Positions 40,926 through 50,462 of a DNA stretch of 64,000 nucleotides are shown piece by piece. This DNA is from CBDCRK01 sp965220955 (lineage in GTDB: Bacteria > Desulfobacterota > Binatia > Bin18 > CBDCRK01): contig CBDCRK010000015.1 in assembly GCA_965220955.1 (NCBI GenBank), positions 248,001-312,000 of the forward strand, given 5' to 3'. Both the position numbers and the translations under genes were made by a program. Below the pieces are notes generated by a model. The model ran no database searches. It saw nothing but the letters and a program-made list of their open reading frames with translations, and had not been told where the DNA came from. Positions within the stretch are counted from its first letter, which is position 1. Every line of letters begins with the position of its first letter.

Positions 40926-42068
40926 TTAGAGCAGCACTAGATCATCCCGGTGAATAATTTCATCGCTCACTTTGTAACCGAGTACTTTTTCGATCCGGCT
41001 TGTATGCAGTCCCTTTATACGTTCTAACTCAGCCGAGCTGTAATTCGCCAGCCCACGAGCAAACTCTTGCCCCCTAATGTCCAAACATACTACGCACTCT
41101 CCTCCATCAAATAGACCCCGGACCTCTTTCAGGCCAGAGGGAAGAAGGCTACCGCCCTTGTGGCTTAGCGCTTTATAAGCTCCCGTGTCAACTACTAAGG
41201 CCCCAGCTGGTTTTAGGGTAAAGGCGATCCAGTGCTTACGACTGGCCAAACGATCGGCGGAAGGTAAAATGAGCGTGCCTGTTTGTGCCTGGGGATCAAA
41301 GACAGCAGGCAGGATGTCTTGGCGTCTCCCATTGGCAATAATAGTGGGAATGCCGGAAGCTGAGGCTATACGCGCTGCCGCTAGCTTGGAAGCCATTCCT
41401 CCTCTACCCAGGGGGCCAGCTTGCGGAACGGCTACATTAAAGAGAGTATTGTTGACTTGGCTGACAAGCGAAATGAGTTCGCTATCAGGAAAGTCACGTG
41501 GATCTTTAGTGAAAAGCCCCTCAACATCGCTGAGGATTACCAATAGGTCGGCCTCCGCCAGGGTGGCGACCAAAGCAGCAAGGTTATCATTGTCGCCAAA
41601 GCTGAACTGTAGCTCCTCTACCGCCACGGTATCGTTCTCATTGACAATAGGGATAACCTCGGCCTCAAGGAGGGCGGACATAGTGTGTTTGGCATTAAGG
41701 TAGCGGCGGCGGTCAGCGAGATCATCGTGGGTCAAGAGAACTTGCGCTACCTGTTTATTATAAGCCGAGAAACACTCTTCATAGAGGGCCATCAGGTCAA
41801 TTTGGCCTACTGCGGCCGCAGCCTGCCTTTGCGGAATAGTTTTGGGTCGCTCTCTAATGCCCAAACGGGCCATACCGGCAGCAATAGCTCCGGAAGTGAC
41901 GAATACAACCTCCTTGGCGTTGCTATGCAGGGTGGCAAGGTCATAGACAAGGTTGTGAATACTCTCCTGGTTTAGACCGTAGGCGGTGGAAAGGATGCTG
42001 CTGCCTGCTTTGATGACTACCCGGCGCGCCCGAGTAAGAAGTTTTTTCTTGAGTTCTTTTTGTCCCAT
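40926..42068 (-). CDS. proB: Glutamate 5-kinase
   Basis: A 380-residue kinase for the first step of proline synthesis, with the amino-acid kinase domain (RVVIKAGSSILS, VTSGAIAAGMARLG, NENDTVAVEELQFGDND-like ENDTV and FGDNDNLAALVATLAEADLL) and a C-terminal PUA domain from about residue 285. It lies between obgE and proA in the order obgE-proB-proA-nadD-rsfS, a frequent arrangement in bacteria. Confidence 0.97.
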   Translation of the reverse strand: MGQKELKKKLLTRARRVVIKAGSSILSTAYGLNQESIHNLVYDLATLHSNAKEVVFVTSGAIAAGMARLGIRERPKTIPQRQAAAAVGQIDLMALYEECFSAYNKQVAQVLLTHDDLADRRRYLNAKHTMSALLEAEVIPIVNENDTVAVEELQFSFGDNDNLAALVATLAEADLLVILSDVEGLFTKDPRDFPDSELISLVSQVNNTLFNVAVPQAGPLGRGGMASKLAAARIASASGIPTIIANGRRQDILPAVFDPQAQTGTLILPSADRLASRKHWIAFTLKPAGALVVDTGAYKALSHKGGSLLPSGLKEVRGLFDGGECVVCLDIRGQEFARGLANYSSAELERIKGLHTSRIEKVLGYKVSDEIIHRDDLVLL

Positions 42069-42072
42069 TCTC

Positions 42073-43119
42073 TCACAAGGTGTAAACTCTTTTGGGAACT
42101 GCCTCTTCAGTCTGCTGTTTTTTCAGCAGGGCGAGTGCCTGGCCGGTCCCCCTAATGAGTTCTTTAATCCCCTCACCAGTGACTGCTGAGACTGCAAGAA
42201 GAGAGACGCCGCGCCGCGCTAGCATTTGGCGGACAGGGGAAAGCTGCTCACGAGTGGTAGGAAGGTCAAGCTTGGTCACAATAACTATTTGCGGTTTTCT
42301 CGCCAAAGACGAATCAAAGTGGGTTAGCTCCTGACTGATGGTATCATAATCCTTGAGAGGGTCGCATTCGGGAGAGGAGATATCCAGTAGATGAAGAAGA
42401 AGAGAAGTGCGGGAGATATGGCGTAAAAAGCGGAGGCCAAGTCCTTGCCCACGGTGTGCCCCCTCTATTAGGCCGGGAATATCGGCCATAATAAGAGACC
42501 CCTCTTCGCCATACCTGACTACACCTAAGTGGGGGGTAAGGGTAGTAAAGGGAAAATCAGCAATACGTGGACGGGCAGCAGAGACTGCTGCAATCAAGGT
42601 AGATTTGCCAACATTGGGAAGCCCCACTAGCCCTACATCCGCCAACAATCGTAGCTCTAACACCAGGGTGCGTTCCTCACCAGGAAGCCCGGGCTGGGCA
42701 AAACGGGGAGCCTGTTTGGTTGGTGAGACAAACATGGCATTGCCTCTGCCCCCTTTTCCTCCTTTGGCAACTATAACCTCTTCTCCGGGGGCTTTTAAGT
42801 CGGCAAGAACCTTATTGGTTTGGGTATCATGGACAATTGTGCCGGACGGGACATCGACAAAGAGGGTCTGTCCATGTTTGCCATGTTGGTTCTTGCCCCG
42901 ACCGTGCTCGCCCCGTCTGGCCCGCAGGTGAGGATGGTGCTTGAAGCCAAGGAGGGTATTCATTTGGGGATCTACCCGTAGAACTATATCCCCACCGTCC
43001 CCTCCATTACCACCATCAGGGCCACCTCGTGGGCGAAATTTCTCCCGCAGGAAGCTCACACATCCCCGTCCACCATCACCAGCTTTGACAAAGATCTGTG
43101 CCTCATCAATAAAATGCAC
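42073..43119 (-). CDS. obgE: Obg GTPase (ribosome assembly/stress)
   Basis: A 348-residue Obg protein. The glycine-rich N-domain (FVKAGDGGRGCVSFLREKFRPRGGPDGG) is followed by the G domain with GLPNVGKSTLIAAVS, DIPGLIEGAHRGQGLG and VTKLD. It binds the large ribosomal subunit. It follows rpmA but a terminator stands between them, so it may be transcribed by read-through or an own promoter. Confidence 0.97.
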   Translation of the reverse strand: MHFIDEAQIFVKAGDGGRGCVSFLREKFRPRGGPDGGNGGDGGDIVLRVDPQMNTLLGFKHHPHLRARRGEHGRGKNQHGKHGQTLFVDVPSGTIVHDTQTNKVLADLKAPGEEVIVAKGGKGGRGNAMFVSPTKQAPRFAQPGLPGEERTLVLELRLLADVGLVGLPNVGKSTLIAAVSAARPRIADFPFTTLTPHLGVVRYGEEGSLIMADIPGLIEGAHRGQGLGLRFLRHISRTSLLLHLLDISSPECDPLKDYDTISQELTHFDSSLARKPQIVIVTKLDLPTTREQLSPVRQMLARRGVSLLAVSAVTGEGIKELIRGTGQALALLKKQQTEEAVPKRVYTL

Positions 43120-43136
43120 TTTTGTCTACCGCAATG

Positions 43137-43161
43137 AAAAAAAGCCCCTAACGGGGCTTTT
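43137..43161 (-). terminator. Intrinsic terminator between rpmA and obgE
   Basis: On the minus strand GCCCC-GTTA-GGGGC followed by TTTTTTT. It should end or attenuate the rplU-rpmA transcript just before obgE. Confidence 0.85.
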
Positions 43162-43196
43162 ATCTAGATAGGGAAGAAGGCTAGAGGACCTTCATT

Positions 43197-43499
43197 TCAA
43201 CTCGCTACAGAGTGTTCGGCAGCACTTTTCTCTCCCGAGGTCTCTGCTAGAGGATAAATACTCACCCGTTTGCGATCTCTGCCCCAGCGCTCGTAGCGAA
43301 CGATCCCCTCCATCTTAGCAAAGATAGTATAATCCCGGCCTATACCCACATTCTTGCCGGGGTGGATGCGGGTACCAAGCTGACGCACAAGAATGTTGCC
43401 CGCCTTGACCAACTCTCCAGAGAAAACCTTCACCCCACGGCGCTGCCCTGGACTATCACGACCATTACGACTTGATCCTTGTCCTTTTTTGTGGGCCAT
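43197..43499 (-). CDS. rpmA: 50S ribosomal protein L27
   Basis: A 100-residue L27 from ATG 43499 (MAHKKGQGSSRNGRDSPGQRRG), with GNILVRQLGTRIHPGKNVG and the rest of the fold. It is about 15 residues longer than usual because of a C-terminal tail (LAETSGEKSAAEHSVAS). There is no cleavable N-terminal extension of the Firmicutes type. Confidence 0.97.
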   Translation of the reverse strand: MAHKKGQGSSRNGRDSPGQRRGVKVFSGELVKAGNILVRQLGTRIHPGKNVGIGRDYTIFAKMEGIVRYERWGRDRKRVSIYPLAETSGEKSAAEHSVAS

Positions 43500-43503
43500 A
43501 ATC

Positions 43504-43824
43504 TTATCCTCCAATGCTAATATCGGTGACCTGTATGGCAGTAAAGAGTTGGCGATGACCATGCTTACGGCGGTAATTCTTGCGTCGCTTCTTCTTGAAA
43601 ACAATCACCTTTTTAGCTTTGCCTTGCTGGACAATCTTCGCCCTCACCCGAGCTGCGGGAAGAATAGGAGTGCCAATCTGTACTCCACTGTCAGTGGAGG
43701 CAAGGAGCACCTCAGGAAATTCCACCTCGTTTCCCACCTCTCCATCTAGGGCTTCCACTCGTAATACTTCTCCGGGAATCACCCGGTACTGTTTGCCACC
43801 TGTGCGAATAACTGCATAAGACAT
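43504..43824 (-). CDS. rplU: 50S ribosomal protein L21
   Basis: A 106-residue L21 starting MSYAVIRTGGKQYRVIPGEV and ending with the RNA-binding KKRRKNYRRKHGHRQLFT region. It precedes rpmA by 4 bp in the normal rplU-rpmA-obgE order. Confidence 0.98.
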   Translation of the reverse strand: MSYAVIRTGGKQYRVIPGEVLRVEALDGEVGNEVEFPEVLLASTDSGVQIGTPILPAARVRAKIVQQGKAKKVIVFKKKRRKNYRRKHGHRQLFTAIQVTDISIGG

Positions 43825-43978
43825 TCTTTATTACCTACTTGAGCCTGTTCTGCCTGTCAACTCTCCCTATTCTTCATTCTTAGCCCAGTCCTTCCCAGCA
43901 AAGCGTCAGAGATAGAGGGAGAAAGGAAGGGGTCCTGTCCCTCTTCCTCTAGCGGGGGAGGATTAAAAAAAGGAGGAG

Positions 43979-45565
43979 CTAGTTAGGCAGGGTAGAAACA
44001 TCTTTGGGAACGGCTAGAGAGACCATCAGAGGACCACTGTCGGTCTTCATATCGGCCAGATAACCAGCAAGCTGTTTTTTGATCTTAGCAAAAGAACCGT
44101 TTACGTTGTTAATGTTCTCTGTCTGCTCGGCAGATTGTTTGTTGTCACTGGCAAGCAGTTTGTTGTCGAATAAAAGAGGGTCGATGTACCGCTTACCTTT
44201 GTAAAGGGCATAATGTAGATGGGGACCAGTAGCTAGGCCGGTGGAGCCAACATGGCCGATCACCTGCCCCATCTTTACCCGAGTGCCAATCCGGACTCCT
44301 TTAGCAATTCGCTTGAGGTGGGAGTATGATGAGGCGTAAGGATCATTATGAGCAATCTTGACGTGATTGCCAAAATCTCTCCGGTAACCAGCAAGAACGA
44401 TCTTTCCATCGGCTACCGCCCGTACAGGCGTACCCGTAGGTGCGGCAAAATCCACTCCGAGATGCGGCCGTCTAATCTTGAGAATGGGATGGAAACGAGC
44501 GTACTTGAAGACAGAGGAGATGCGAGTGAATTCGAGTGGATATTTGAGGAAGCGACCTCCTATGGAGCTTCCTTGGGAATTATAATATCCTTTGGGTCCT
44601 TCTTGGCCATCAACATAAAATGCCGTGAGGGCCTTTCCTTTGTTCATAATTTCTGCGGCGAGTACACGGCCGACCTCTACCACTCTGTCATCCCGCATAA
44701 ATTCTTCATAAATAACTTTGAAGGTATCCCCTGGCTGTAAGTCTGAGAAGAAGTCAATCTCCAAGCTGAAGATATCTACCATTTCCGAAATAATCTTATC
44801 GGGGACTCTGGCTCTGATTGCGGCATTGTAGAGATTGTTTTTGATTCTGCCGGTTGCTCCTTTCCATTGAAGTGTAACAGGCAGAGCCTCTTTGGACACC
44901 TCAATGCTTTCTCCCTTATCCCGCATGACCAGCGCGGTGCGGCTGTTGATTTCGTACTCGATTTGTTGCAGCTGCGGTGGCTTTCCGTCAAAACGAAGTA
45001 TAAGGAGGTGGCTAGGACGGAGCTTTTTAATCTCCCTGACTCCTTTAGTCGCTCGAATCCATCGGTCTATCTTGCTGGAGTCAATACCCTTGGCCCTGAG
45101 GATAGAGGCAAAGGTTTCTTGCTCGCGGATCTGATGCTTCTCTATTGAGGGAGAGGAAGAAGAGGAAACAGAGGATGAAGGTTTTTTTGCTGCCAGGGTT
45201 TCACCCTCTTGCACCTCTTTAGGCTGCTTCCTAGGCTGGACAGCTACCTTTTTTTCCTCCACCGGAAGAGAGAGCGAGGGTAGAGGCTCTTTTGCGATCA
45301 GGACTTCACCCTTCCGTACCTCTTCCAGCCGCTTTATAAGCTGAGCAGCTACCTTCTCTTTCTCCACCGTAGTGCTAACGGCGGAGTCAATGCTACGTAC
45401 AACAAAGCCGAAAAAGAAGAGGGTAAGGATAGGGGCAATAATAAGTAGATGGATTTGTCCGGACTGACGAACAAAGGGCTCGTAGAAAGTTTTCTGCGAA
45501 TACCACATCATCATCCCCTGTACACAAGCGCAACTAAAACTGCCAGCATCGCTGGTAAAAGTCAA
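43979..45565 (-). CDS. M23 family murein endopeptidase with OapA/LysM-like domain
   Basis: A membrane-anchored peptidoglycan DD-endopeptidase of up to 528 residues. One membrane helix (IHLLIIAPILTLFFFGFVV) is followed by a charged low-complexity linker, an opacity-associated-protein-like domain, and the LytM/M23 domain with zinc ligands in RRPHLGVDFAAPTGTPV and GPHLHYALYKG. It should cut peptide cross-links during growth. The likely start is the third of three ATGs (about 45508), behind GGGG at a better distance, rather than 45565. It is preceded by a 390-bp gap. Confidence 0.92.
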   Translation of the reverse strand: MTFTSDAGSFSCACVQGMMMWYSQKTFYEPFVRQSGQIHLLIIAPILTLFFFGFVVRSIDSAVSTTVEKEKVAAQLIKRLEEVRKGEVLIAKEPLPSLSLPVEEKKVAVQPRKQPKEVQEGETLAAKKPSSSVSSSSSPSIEKHQIREQETFASILRAKGIDSSKIDRWIRATKGVREIKKLRPSHLLILRFDGKPPQLQQIEYEINSRTALVMRDKGESIEVSKEALPVTLQWKGATGRIKNNLYNAAIRARVPDKIISEMVDIFSLEIDFFSDLQPGDTFKVIYEEFMRDDRVVEVGRVLAAEIMNKGKALTAFYVDGQEGPKGYYNSQGSSIGGRFLKYPLEFTRISSVFKYARFHPILKIRRPHLGVDFAAPTGTPVRAVADGKIVLAGYRRDFGNHVKIAHNDPYASSYSHLKRIAKGVRIGTRVKMGQVIGHVGSTGLATGPHLHYALYKGKRYIDPLLFDNKLLASDNKQSAEQTENINNVNGSFAKIKKQLAGYLADMKTDSGPLMVSLAVPKDVSTLPN

Positions 45566-45954
45566 GAGAAAATTGATAATGCTCTTTGCTAATAGTTGAC
45601 TGCTTCATCGGCTTTGCTCAATATGTTGCCCTCTGCAGGCTCCGGATCACGGCGTTCGCTCACAAGGCTTTGCTTATACCAAAATGCGTTCAAAGATACA
45701 GTCTTCCTCCCTAACCATTCTGAACCCAAGGCGAAAAACTCTTTGGGTAAAGAATCCTTCGACTGAGCTTAGGTCGCGGAATTGACCTTATACTTGGAGA
45801 GATTAAAGGGCTTGCCAGAGGGCTCCAGGGAACACAATTGTCCCTGTGACAGGATTGTTTGGTACAACAAAACGTAAATTAATATTAGATTTCTGACCAA
45901 TGCTTTGCTTAGTTGTATTGTAGGTACGGCTAGATATAGTTATGATTTATTCAG
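45566..45954. other. 389-bp intergenic region between divergent cell-wall genes
   Basis: Must carry promoters for the M23 peptidase and mltG. It contains repeat relics: 'gctaatagttgactgcttc' near 45590, a stretch resembling the 35009 repeat near 45640-45665 in reverse, and TCCTTCGACTGAGCTTAGG near 45751. No open frame or RNA gene is recognised. Confidence 0.5.
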
Positions 45955-46968
45955 ATGATAAGAAAAATTCTGTTGGTCGTTTTTTTTCTTGCGGGGATAA
46001 CTACTGCCGGAGGGGGGTGGTACATATACCACTCTCTGACCACCTCTGAGGGCATAGGGGCACATACTCCTACTTCGCCCGTTCGTATTTTTATTCCTGA
46101 CGGACAGTCTTTTCGAGTGACGGCACAGCTCTTAGCCGAGCAAGGGATCATTGCCAACAAGACTCTTTTTATCCTATGGGCTAGGTTGAGTGGGAAAGAT
46201 CGGCAAATGAAGAGGGGAGAATATATTTTTGCTGTTCCCTTGGCCCCCTTAGAGGTAATACGTATACTGGTTTCAGGGAAGACCATCTCCCGCTCCGTGA
46301 CCATTCCAGAGGGCATGAGTGTGTGGGACGTTGCAGATCTCCTGGCTGCCCATGGGCTTGGATCACGCGAGAGCTTTTTCTGTCTTAACATAAATCCAGA
46401 ATTTCTTTTTGCTTGGGGCCTTCCTCCTGGAGGGTTGGAGGGTTATTTATACCCCAACACTTATCGGTTTTCTCGCAGTATGACACCAACAGAAATTATA
46501 GCCCGTATGGTAGAACAATTTTATACTGTCTTTGACTCAGCTATGCACCGACGAGCGCGAGGGCTAGGCCTCTCTCTCCATCAGGTGGTCACCCTTGCCT
46601 CAGTAATTGAGAAGGAGACCGGAGCTAGTGAGGAGCGCGGTCTTGTTTCAGCAGTTTTTCACAATCGACTTCGCAGAGGCCTGCCGCTGCAAAGTGACCC
46701 CACTGTGATCTATGGTCTGAGTGACTTTGACGGTAACCTTACCCGCCGTGATCTTCTTACTCCAACAGTGTACAACACCTACACCTTTCGTGGTTTGCCA
46801 CCCGGGCCTATTGCTAGCCCTGGCCTGGAGTCGCTTGTGGCCGCGCTTAATCCGGCGCCTGTTGATTACCTATACTTTGTGGCCAAGGGAGATGGGCGGC
46901 ATTTTTTTTCTTCTAGCCTTTCTGAGCACAACTGGGCCGTTAGGCGATTTCAAAAAGGACTATCATAG
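45955..46968 (+). CDS. mltG: Endolytic murein transglycosylase MltG
   Basis: A 337-residue YceG-like protein with one N-terminal membrane span (ILLVVFFLAGITTAGGGWYIY) and a LysM-like subdomain. The catalytic Glu is in LASVIEKETGASEERGLVSAVFHNRL, followed by LPLQSDPTVIYGL and NTYTFRGLPPGPIASPGLESL. It cuts nascent glycan strands to set their length. It is followed 2 bp later by an uncharacterised membrane protein. Confidence 0.96.
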   Translation: MIRKILLVVFFLAGITTAGGGWYIYHSLTTSEGIGAHTPTSPVRIFIPDGQSFRVTAQLLAEQGIIANKTLFILWARLSGKDRQMKRGEYIFAVPLAPLEVIRILVSGKTISRSVTIPEGMSVWDVADLLAAHGLGSRESFFCLNINPEFLFAWGLPPGGLEGYLYPNTYRFSRSMTPTEIIARMVEQFYTVFDSAMHRRARGLGLSLHQVVTLASVIEKETGASEERGLVSAVFHNRLRRGLPLQSDPTVIYGLSDFDGNLTRRDLLTPTVYNTYTFRGLPPGPIASPGLESLVAALNPAPVDYLYFVAKGDGRHFFSSSLSEHNWAVRRFQKGLS

Positions 46969-46970
46969 CT

Positions 46971-48425
46971 GTGGGTTTACTTCCCCCGCTTCAGTTTGTC
47001 AGGCAGATTGAGAGGCGTGTTATTCGCCACCGCCGAGCCCATTTCCTGCTTATATTTCTCCCCCCCCTTCTTGCTTCCCTTGTGGCGGGCTTTTTGGCTC
47101 CCTCTTTGCCCTTGATCCCGTCCCTGTTTTTCTCTCCCTTTTTCCTCCTAACTGCTCTGTTCGGTCTATGGTTGGTCCTTGCTCTTAGTTTTGCTCCCAG
47201 AAGGGTAGGGAATATGGATGAGGTTGCCCGCCTAATTGATAAGAAAATCCAAGGAAAAGAGCGCTTTCTTACTCTGGTTACGCTTCCTAATTCCCAGACA
47301 AGCAACCCTTTGCATCCACTGCTCGAGCAGGACACTGCCCAGAAGGCGAGTCTTTTGGTCCCGGCTCATGATATACCCTTTGTTCTTGACAAAAAAAAAA
47401 TTACGGCCAGTCTGCTCGGCTCTGGTCTTATGCTTGCTTTAGCTTTCTTTATCCCGGTTTTTATGCCCGCCTCAACCTTTGTAGCCACAGCGGAAGAACT
47501 GGAACAGACGGCCTCCCTGTTGCCCCAGAAGTACAAAGAGGAGGTAGAAGAGCAACTGCTTAGCCTTGCCCAGGACCTACGTAGTTCTGATCTTTCATCT
47601 CAAGAAAAGCTCCAGCGTTTTGCCAAAGTTCGTAAACAGCTAAGCGTAAAGTTAGCCGACGAACATGACAAGCCAAGCTGGCAAATCAAACTGCCCGACC
47701 TGCCTTTACCAAAACTCCTTCCCCTTGACTTACAGAGTAAGGGCCAAGAAAAAGAAGGGGCAGGGCAGGGGGAGCAGTTACAGGACCAGCCGCAAGCCCA
47801 GGCAGATCAGAAGGAAGGCTCCGAGGGGCAAAACCAGAAGGGAACCTCGGGTACAGGGCAACAGGAGCAGAATCAACAGGGAAGAGAGGAAAAGCCCGAT
47901 CCCCAGCAACAAGGGGGGAGTATTCAATTTGATTTTCCTCAAGAGCAAGAAGGTCAAGAGAAGCCAGCCAAAGGACCCCAAAAGCCCGGACAAGGCTCCG
48001 CTGATGCACTGGCACAGGCCCAAGAAGGGGGAGGATCAGGACAAGATCCCAACCGGCTTGGCCAAAGGTCAAACCAGGATCCGTCTATTGACTCGCAGTC
48101 AAACGAAACCTCAGACAGCAGTCCTGACCGGCAACCGGGAGGGATAGGTAAGACTAACGATACTAGCGGGAACTCGGGGGAGCATTATTACCAGCCAGGG
48201 GAAGGACCTGCAGGATTTCTTACCAAGGATGCCAAGTTTGTAAAGGTGAGGGTGCCCCGCGGGGTTGAATCCCAGGGGCAGGGTGGCCGGCGGGTCCCCA
48301 GCACGCAGAAGACAGCCCCTCTGATTCCTTACAGCAACGCGCCGCTTCCCGCTGCTGGGCCACCGGGGCAGGCTCAGATCAAACAGCCTATTCCTCTGGA
48401 ATATCTCACCATTTTAAAGGAGTGA
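46971..48425 (+). CDS. Membrane protein with long Gln/Gly-rich region, DUF4175-like
   Basis: A 484-residue protein starting at GTG two bases after the mltG stop. It has two N-terminal membrane helices (FLLIFLPPLLASLVAGFLA; FFLLTALFGLWLVLAL), a loop, a third helix (SLLGSGLMLALAFFIPVF), a coiled acidic segment and then about 150 residues rich in Gln, Gly, Glu and Pro. The end (PYSNAPLPAAGPPG...IPLEYLTILKE) resembles the tail of proteins encoded beside Bat/MoxR aerotolerance operons. Function unknown. Translational coupling with mltG suggests a role in the cell envelope. Confidence 0.6.
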   Translation: MGLLPPLQFVRQIERRVIRHRRAHFLLIFLPPLLASLVAGFLAPSLPLIPSLFFSPFFLLTALFGLWLVLALSFAPRRVGNMDEVARLIDKKIQGKERFLTLVTLPNSQTSNPLHPLLEQDTAQKASLLVPAHDIPFVLDKKKITASLLGSGLMLALAFFIPVFMPASTFVATAEELEQTASLLPQKYKEEVEEQLLSLAQDLRSSDLSSQEKLQRFAKVRKQLSVKLADEHDKPSWQIKLPDLPLPKLLPLDLQSKGQEKEGAGQGEQLQDQPQAQADQKEGSEGQNQKGTSGTGQQEQNQQGREEKPDPQQQGGSIQFDFPQEQEGQEKPAKGPQKPGQGSADALAQAQEGGGSGQDPNRLGQRSNQDPSIDSQSNETSDSSPDRQPGGIGKTNDTSGNSGEHYYQPGEGPAGFLTKDAKFVKVRVPRGVESQGQGGRRVPSTQKTAPLIPYSNAPLPAAGPPGQAQIKQPIPLEYLTILKE

Positions 48426-48569
48426 CCTTATAAAAGCATATCCCAAGATACTGTCGGATTTTTTTCTGCCACTGAAGATTTTTACAGTTACCAGAGAGGG
48501 TAAGGGGGCTTCTGGGGGCAGGTTCTTTTCCTGGTCGGCTTTTGCTATGACAAGCTCAGGAGGAAATTT

Positions 48570-49145
48570 ATGCGCCGCAGACCGCAGAGAACAACGGTGA
48601 GGGAGATCCTGCGCACCGCTATGGACCTGGAAAAAAAGACCATGGGACTATATACGCAGTTTGCTAGAGCTTTGGAGCAAAAGGAAGAGCTACGCAAGTT
48701 CTGGTTTAGCATGGCCCGTCACGAGGCTGGACATATTGGCGCTTTGGCATTGGTGGAAAGTATGCTGGAGAATGAGCCCTCGTTAGCTGAGGATAGCAAG
48801 GTATGGGTTGATCCTTCCTCTGTGGTGCGGCTGCGTTCGTTGCTTAATGCCTACACTAAGGAGGCCAGGCAGGGGCTTTCTGCTGAACGCTCTTTTGAGA
48901 TGGCAATCGATGTAGAGGGGTCAGAGCTAGAGGACGTGGTGATGGAGTTGCTACAGGTGGTAAGAGAGCAAATGTTGCGAGACCAGGCTGTACAGCTTCT
49001 GATCCATGACTTGAGTGACTTGAGCTATATGGTGGAAAAATTTACCCACAATGAGACGCTTCTTGCCCGTGCAGACGAGTTAGTAGACAGACGGGTGGAT
49101 ACCCTCACCTTACGAGCGGAAAAAAGAGAAACATCTCCCTCCTAA
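48570..49145 (+). CDS. Ferritin-like/rubrerythrin-like helical protein
   Basis: A 191-residue four-helix protein with diiron-type ligands: Glu in LEKKTMGLYTQFA, ARHEAGHIGAL, then Glu in AIDVEGSELEDVVMEL and His in LIHDLSDLSYM. Rubrerythrin's rubredoxin domain is absent. It may act in peroxide or iron handling; the substrate is not clear. Strong ribosome site (AGGAGGAAATTT) before ATG. It stands alone between a membrane protein and the ankyrin lipoprotein. Confidence 0.75.
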   Translation: MRRRPQRTTVREILRTAMDLEKKTMGLYTQFARALEQKEELRKFWFSMARHEAGHIGALALVESMLENEPSLAEDSKVWVDPSSVVRLRSLLNAYTKEARQGLSAERSFEMAIDVEGSELEDVVMELLQVVREQMLRDQAVQLLIHDLSDLSYMVEKFTHNETLLARADELVDRRVDTLTLRAEKRETSPS

Positions 49146-49195
49146 ACGGCAATCTCCCGACCGTTCTTGACCTCTTCTCCAACGGATCCCCAACC

Positions 49196-50098
49196 ATGGA
49201 GAAAGTAATGCCGCTCATAAGGGCTGCAGTTTTATTGTTTGGGCTACTGATCTTCCTCATAGGTTGTGAGGAAAGCCCGGAAGATGCCCGCAAAGAACTG
49301 GAACAACTAGGGGTTCAATGGAGCCGGCAGGCTTTTATCGCCAGTGTGGTGAAAGGTGATGTCGCTGCTGTGGATTTGTTCTTAGCCGCAGGGATGGATC
49401 CTGATATAAAGGATAAGCAAGGTGTGACGCCGTTAATAAATGTAGCTGTAGACGGTGAGGACAACGCTGTAAAACTGTTGCTAGCTAGAGGCGCTAAGGT
49501 AAATGCTAGAGACAATGAAGGCAATACAGCCTTAATGGAAGCAGCAGCGGAGGGCCACACCCTGATAGTGCGGCTATTGCTCGACAAAGGTGCCGACGTT
49601 AATGCCCAAAACTCCTCTGGCCATACTGCCTTAATGCGAGTGGCCTTTAATGGTCACACCCATACCCTACAAGCTTTGCTCGACAGAGGTGCCGCTGTCA
49701 ATGCGAAAAGCGATTCTGGCGATACCGCCCTAATGTTGGCAGCGTTTGATGATCACACCACTATCCTGGAGGCTTTGCTAGCTAGAGGCGCAGATGTCAA
49801 TGCCCAAAACTCCTCTGGCCATACCGCCTTAATGTGGGCAGCCCTTAACGGTCACACCGAGGCCTTGTATTCCTTGCTAGCCAGGAGAGCAGACGTCAAT
49901 ATCCAGGACTCCTCTGGCCATACCGCCTTAATGTGGGCAGCCCTTAATGGCCACACCCATATCCTAAGAGCTTTGCTAGCCAGGGGCGCAGACCTAGATG
50001 CGAAAAGCGATTCTGGCGACACCGCTTTAAAGTGGGCAATGCGCAAAGGTTACACTGATATGGTTAAATTGCTCAAGCAATCCGGAGCCACAGAATGA
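49196..50098 (+). CDS. Ankyrin-repeat lipoprotein
   Basis: A 300-residue protein with signal peptide and lipobox (LLIFLIGC), followed by about eight ankyrin repeats of 33 residues, e.g. SSGHTALMWAALNGHTEALYSLLARRADVNIQD. Repeats five to eight are nearly identical at DNA level, the block 'ccataccgccttaatgtgggcagcccttaa' being duplicated, so the array has recently expanded. Ankyrin arrays mediate protein binding; as a lipoprotein it faces the periplasm or cell surface. The partner is unknown. Confidence 0.88.
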   Translation: MEKVMPLIRAAVLLFGLLIFLIGCEESPEDARKELEQLGVQWSRQAFIASVVKGDVAAVDLFLAAGMDPDIKDKQGVTPLINVAVDGEDNAVKLLLARGAKVNARDNEGNTALMEAAAEGHTLIVRLLLDKGADVNAQNSSGHTALMRVAFNGHTHTLQALLDRGAAVNAKSDSGDTALMLAAFDDHTTILEALLARGADVNAQNSSGHTALMWAALNGHTEALYSLLARRADVNIQDSSGHTALMWAALNGHTHILRALLARGADLDAKSDSGDTALKWAMRKGYTDMVKLLKQSGATE

Positions 50099-50312
50099 CC
50101 CAACAGTAGGTCTGGAGATAAGTTTTATGAGGCTCTGAGAGAAATGATACACCGCTTGAAGTCTGATAAATGAGGGTGCTAGAGTCTAAGAAGTTTTTGG
50201 CAACCAGGAGCATCTCTAGGGTTGCGGTCTAGACTGCGGAAGCTGCAGTGTTTGCCAGATTTACTAGGCAGCAGGTGTGCTTTGTTTATAGTTCAACTCA
50301 AAGGAGATTGCC

Positions 50313-50459
50313 ATGATTTCAGAAAAATTGGTTGGATTCCTTGATGATCCAGTCATTTTGGAGGTGGGGACACGAGATGGAAACTTACGCCCGTTGTTCA
50401 ACCGAGCAAAGGGGATAAGAGTCAATGCCGTGACTGCGGGTGTGTTTCCCGACTTCTAA
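50313..50459 (+). pseudogene. Truncated pyridoxamine-phosphate-oxidase-like protein start
   Basis: A 48-codon frame behind a strong ribosome site (AAGGAGATTGCC). MISEKLVGFLDDPVILEVGT followed by RDGNLRPLFNRAKGIRVNAV looks like the N-terminus of flavin-binding split-barrel proteins of the PNPOx group, which are about 150 residues. The frame stops at TAA just before unrelated kinase sequence, so the gene has lost its 3' part. Confidence 0.55.
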
Positions 50460-50462
50460 AAG

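Noticed and set aside
43825..43978. Ribosomal L21 leader RNA
   Set aside because: No conserved hairpin pattern could be recognised in the 154-bp gap upstream of rplU.
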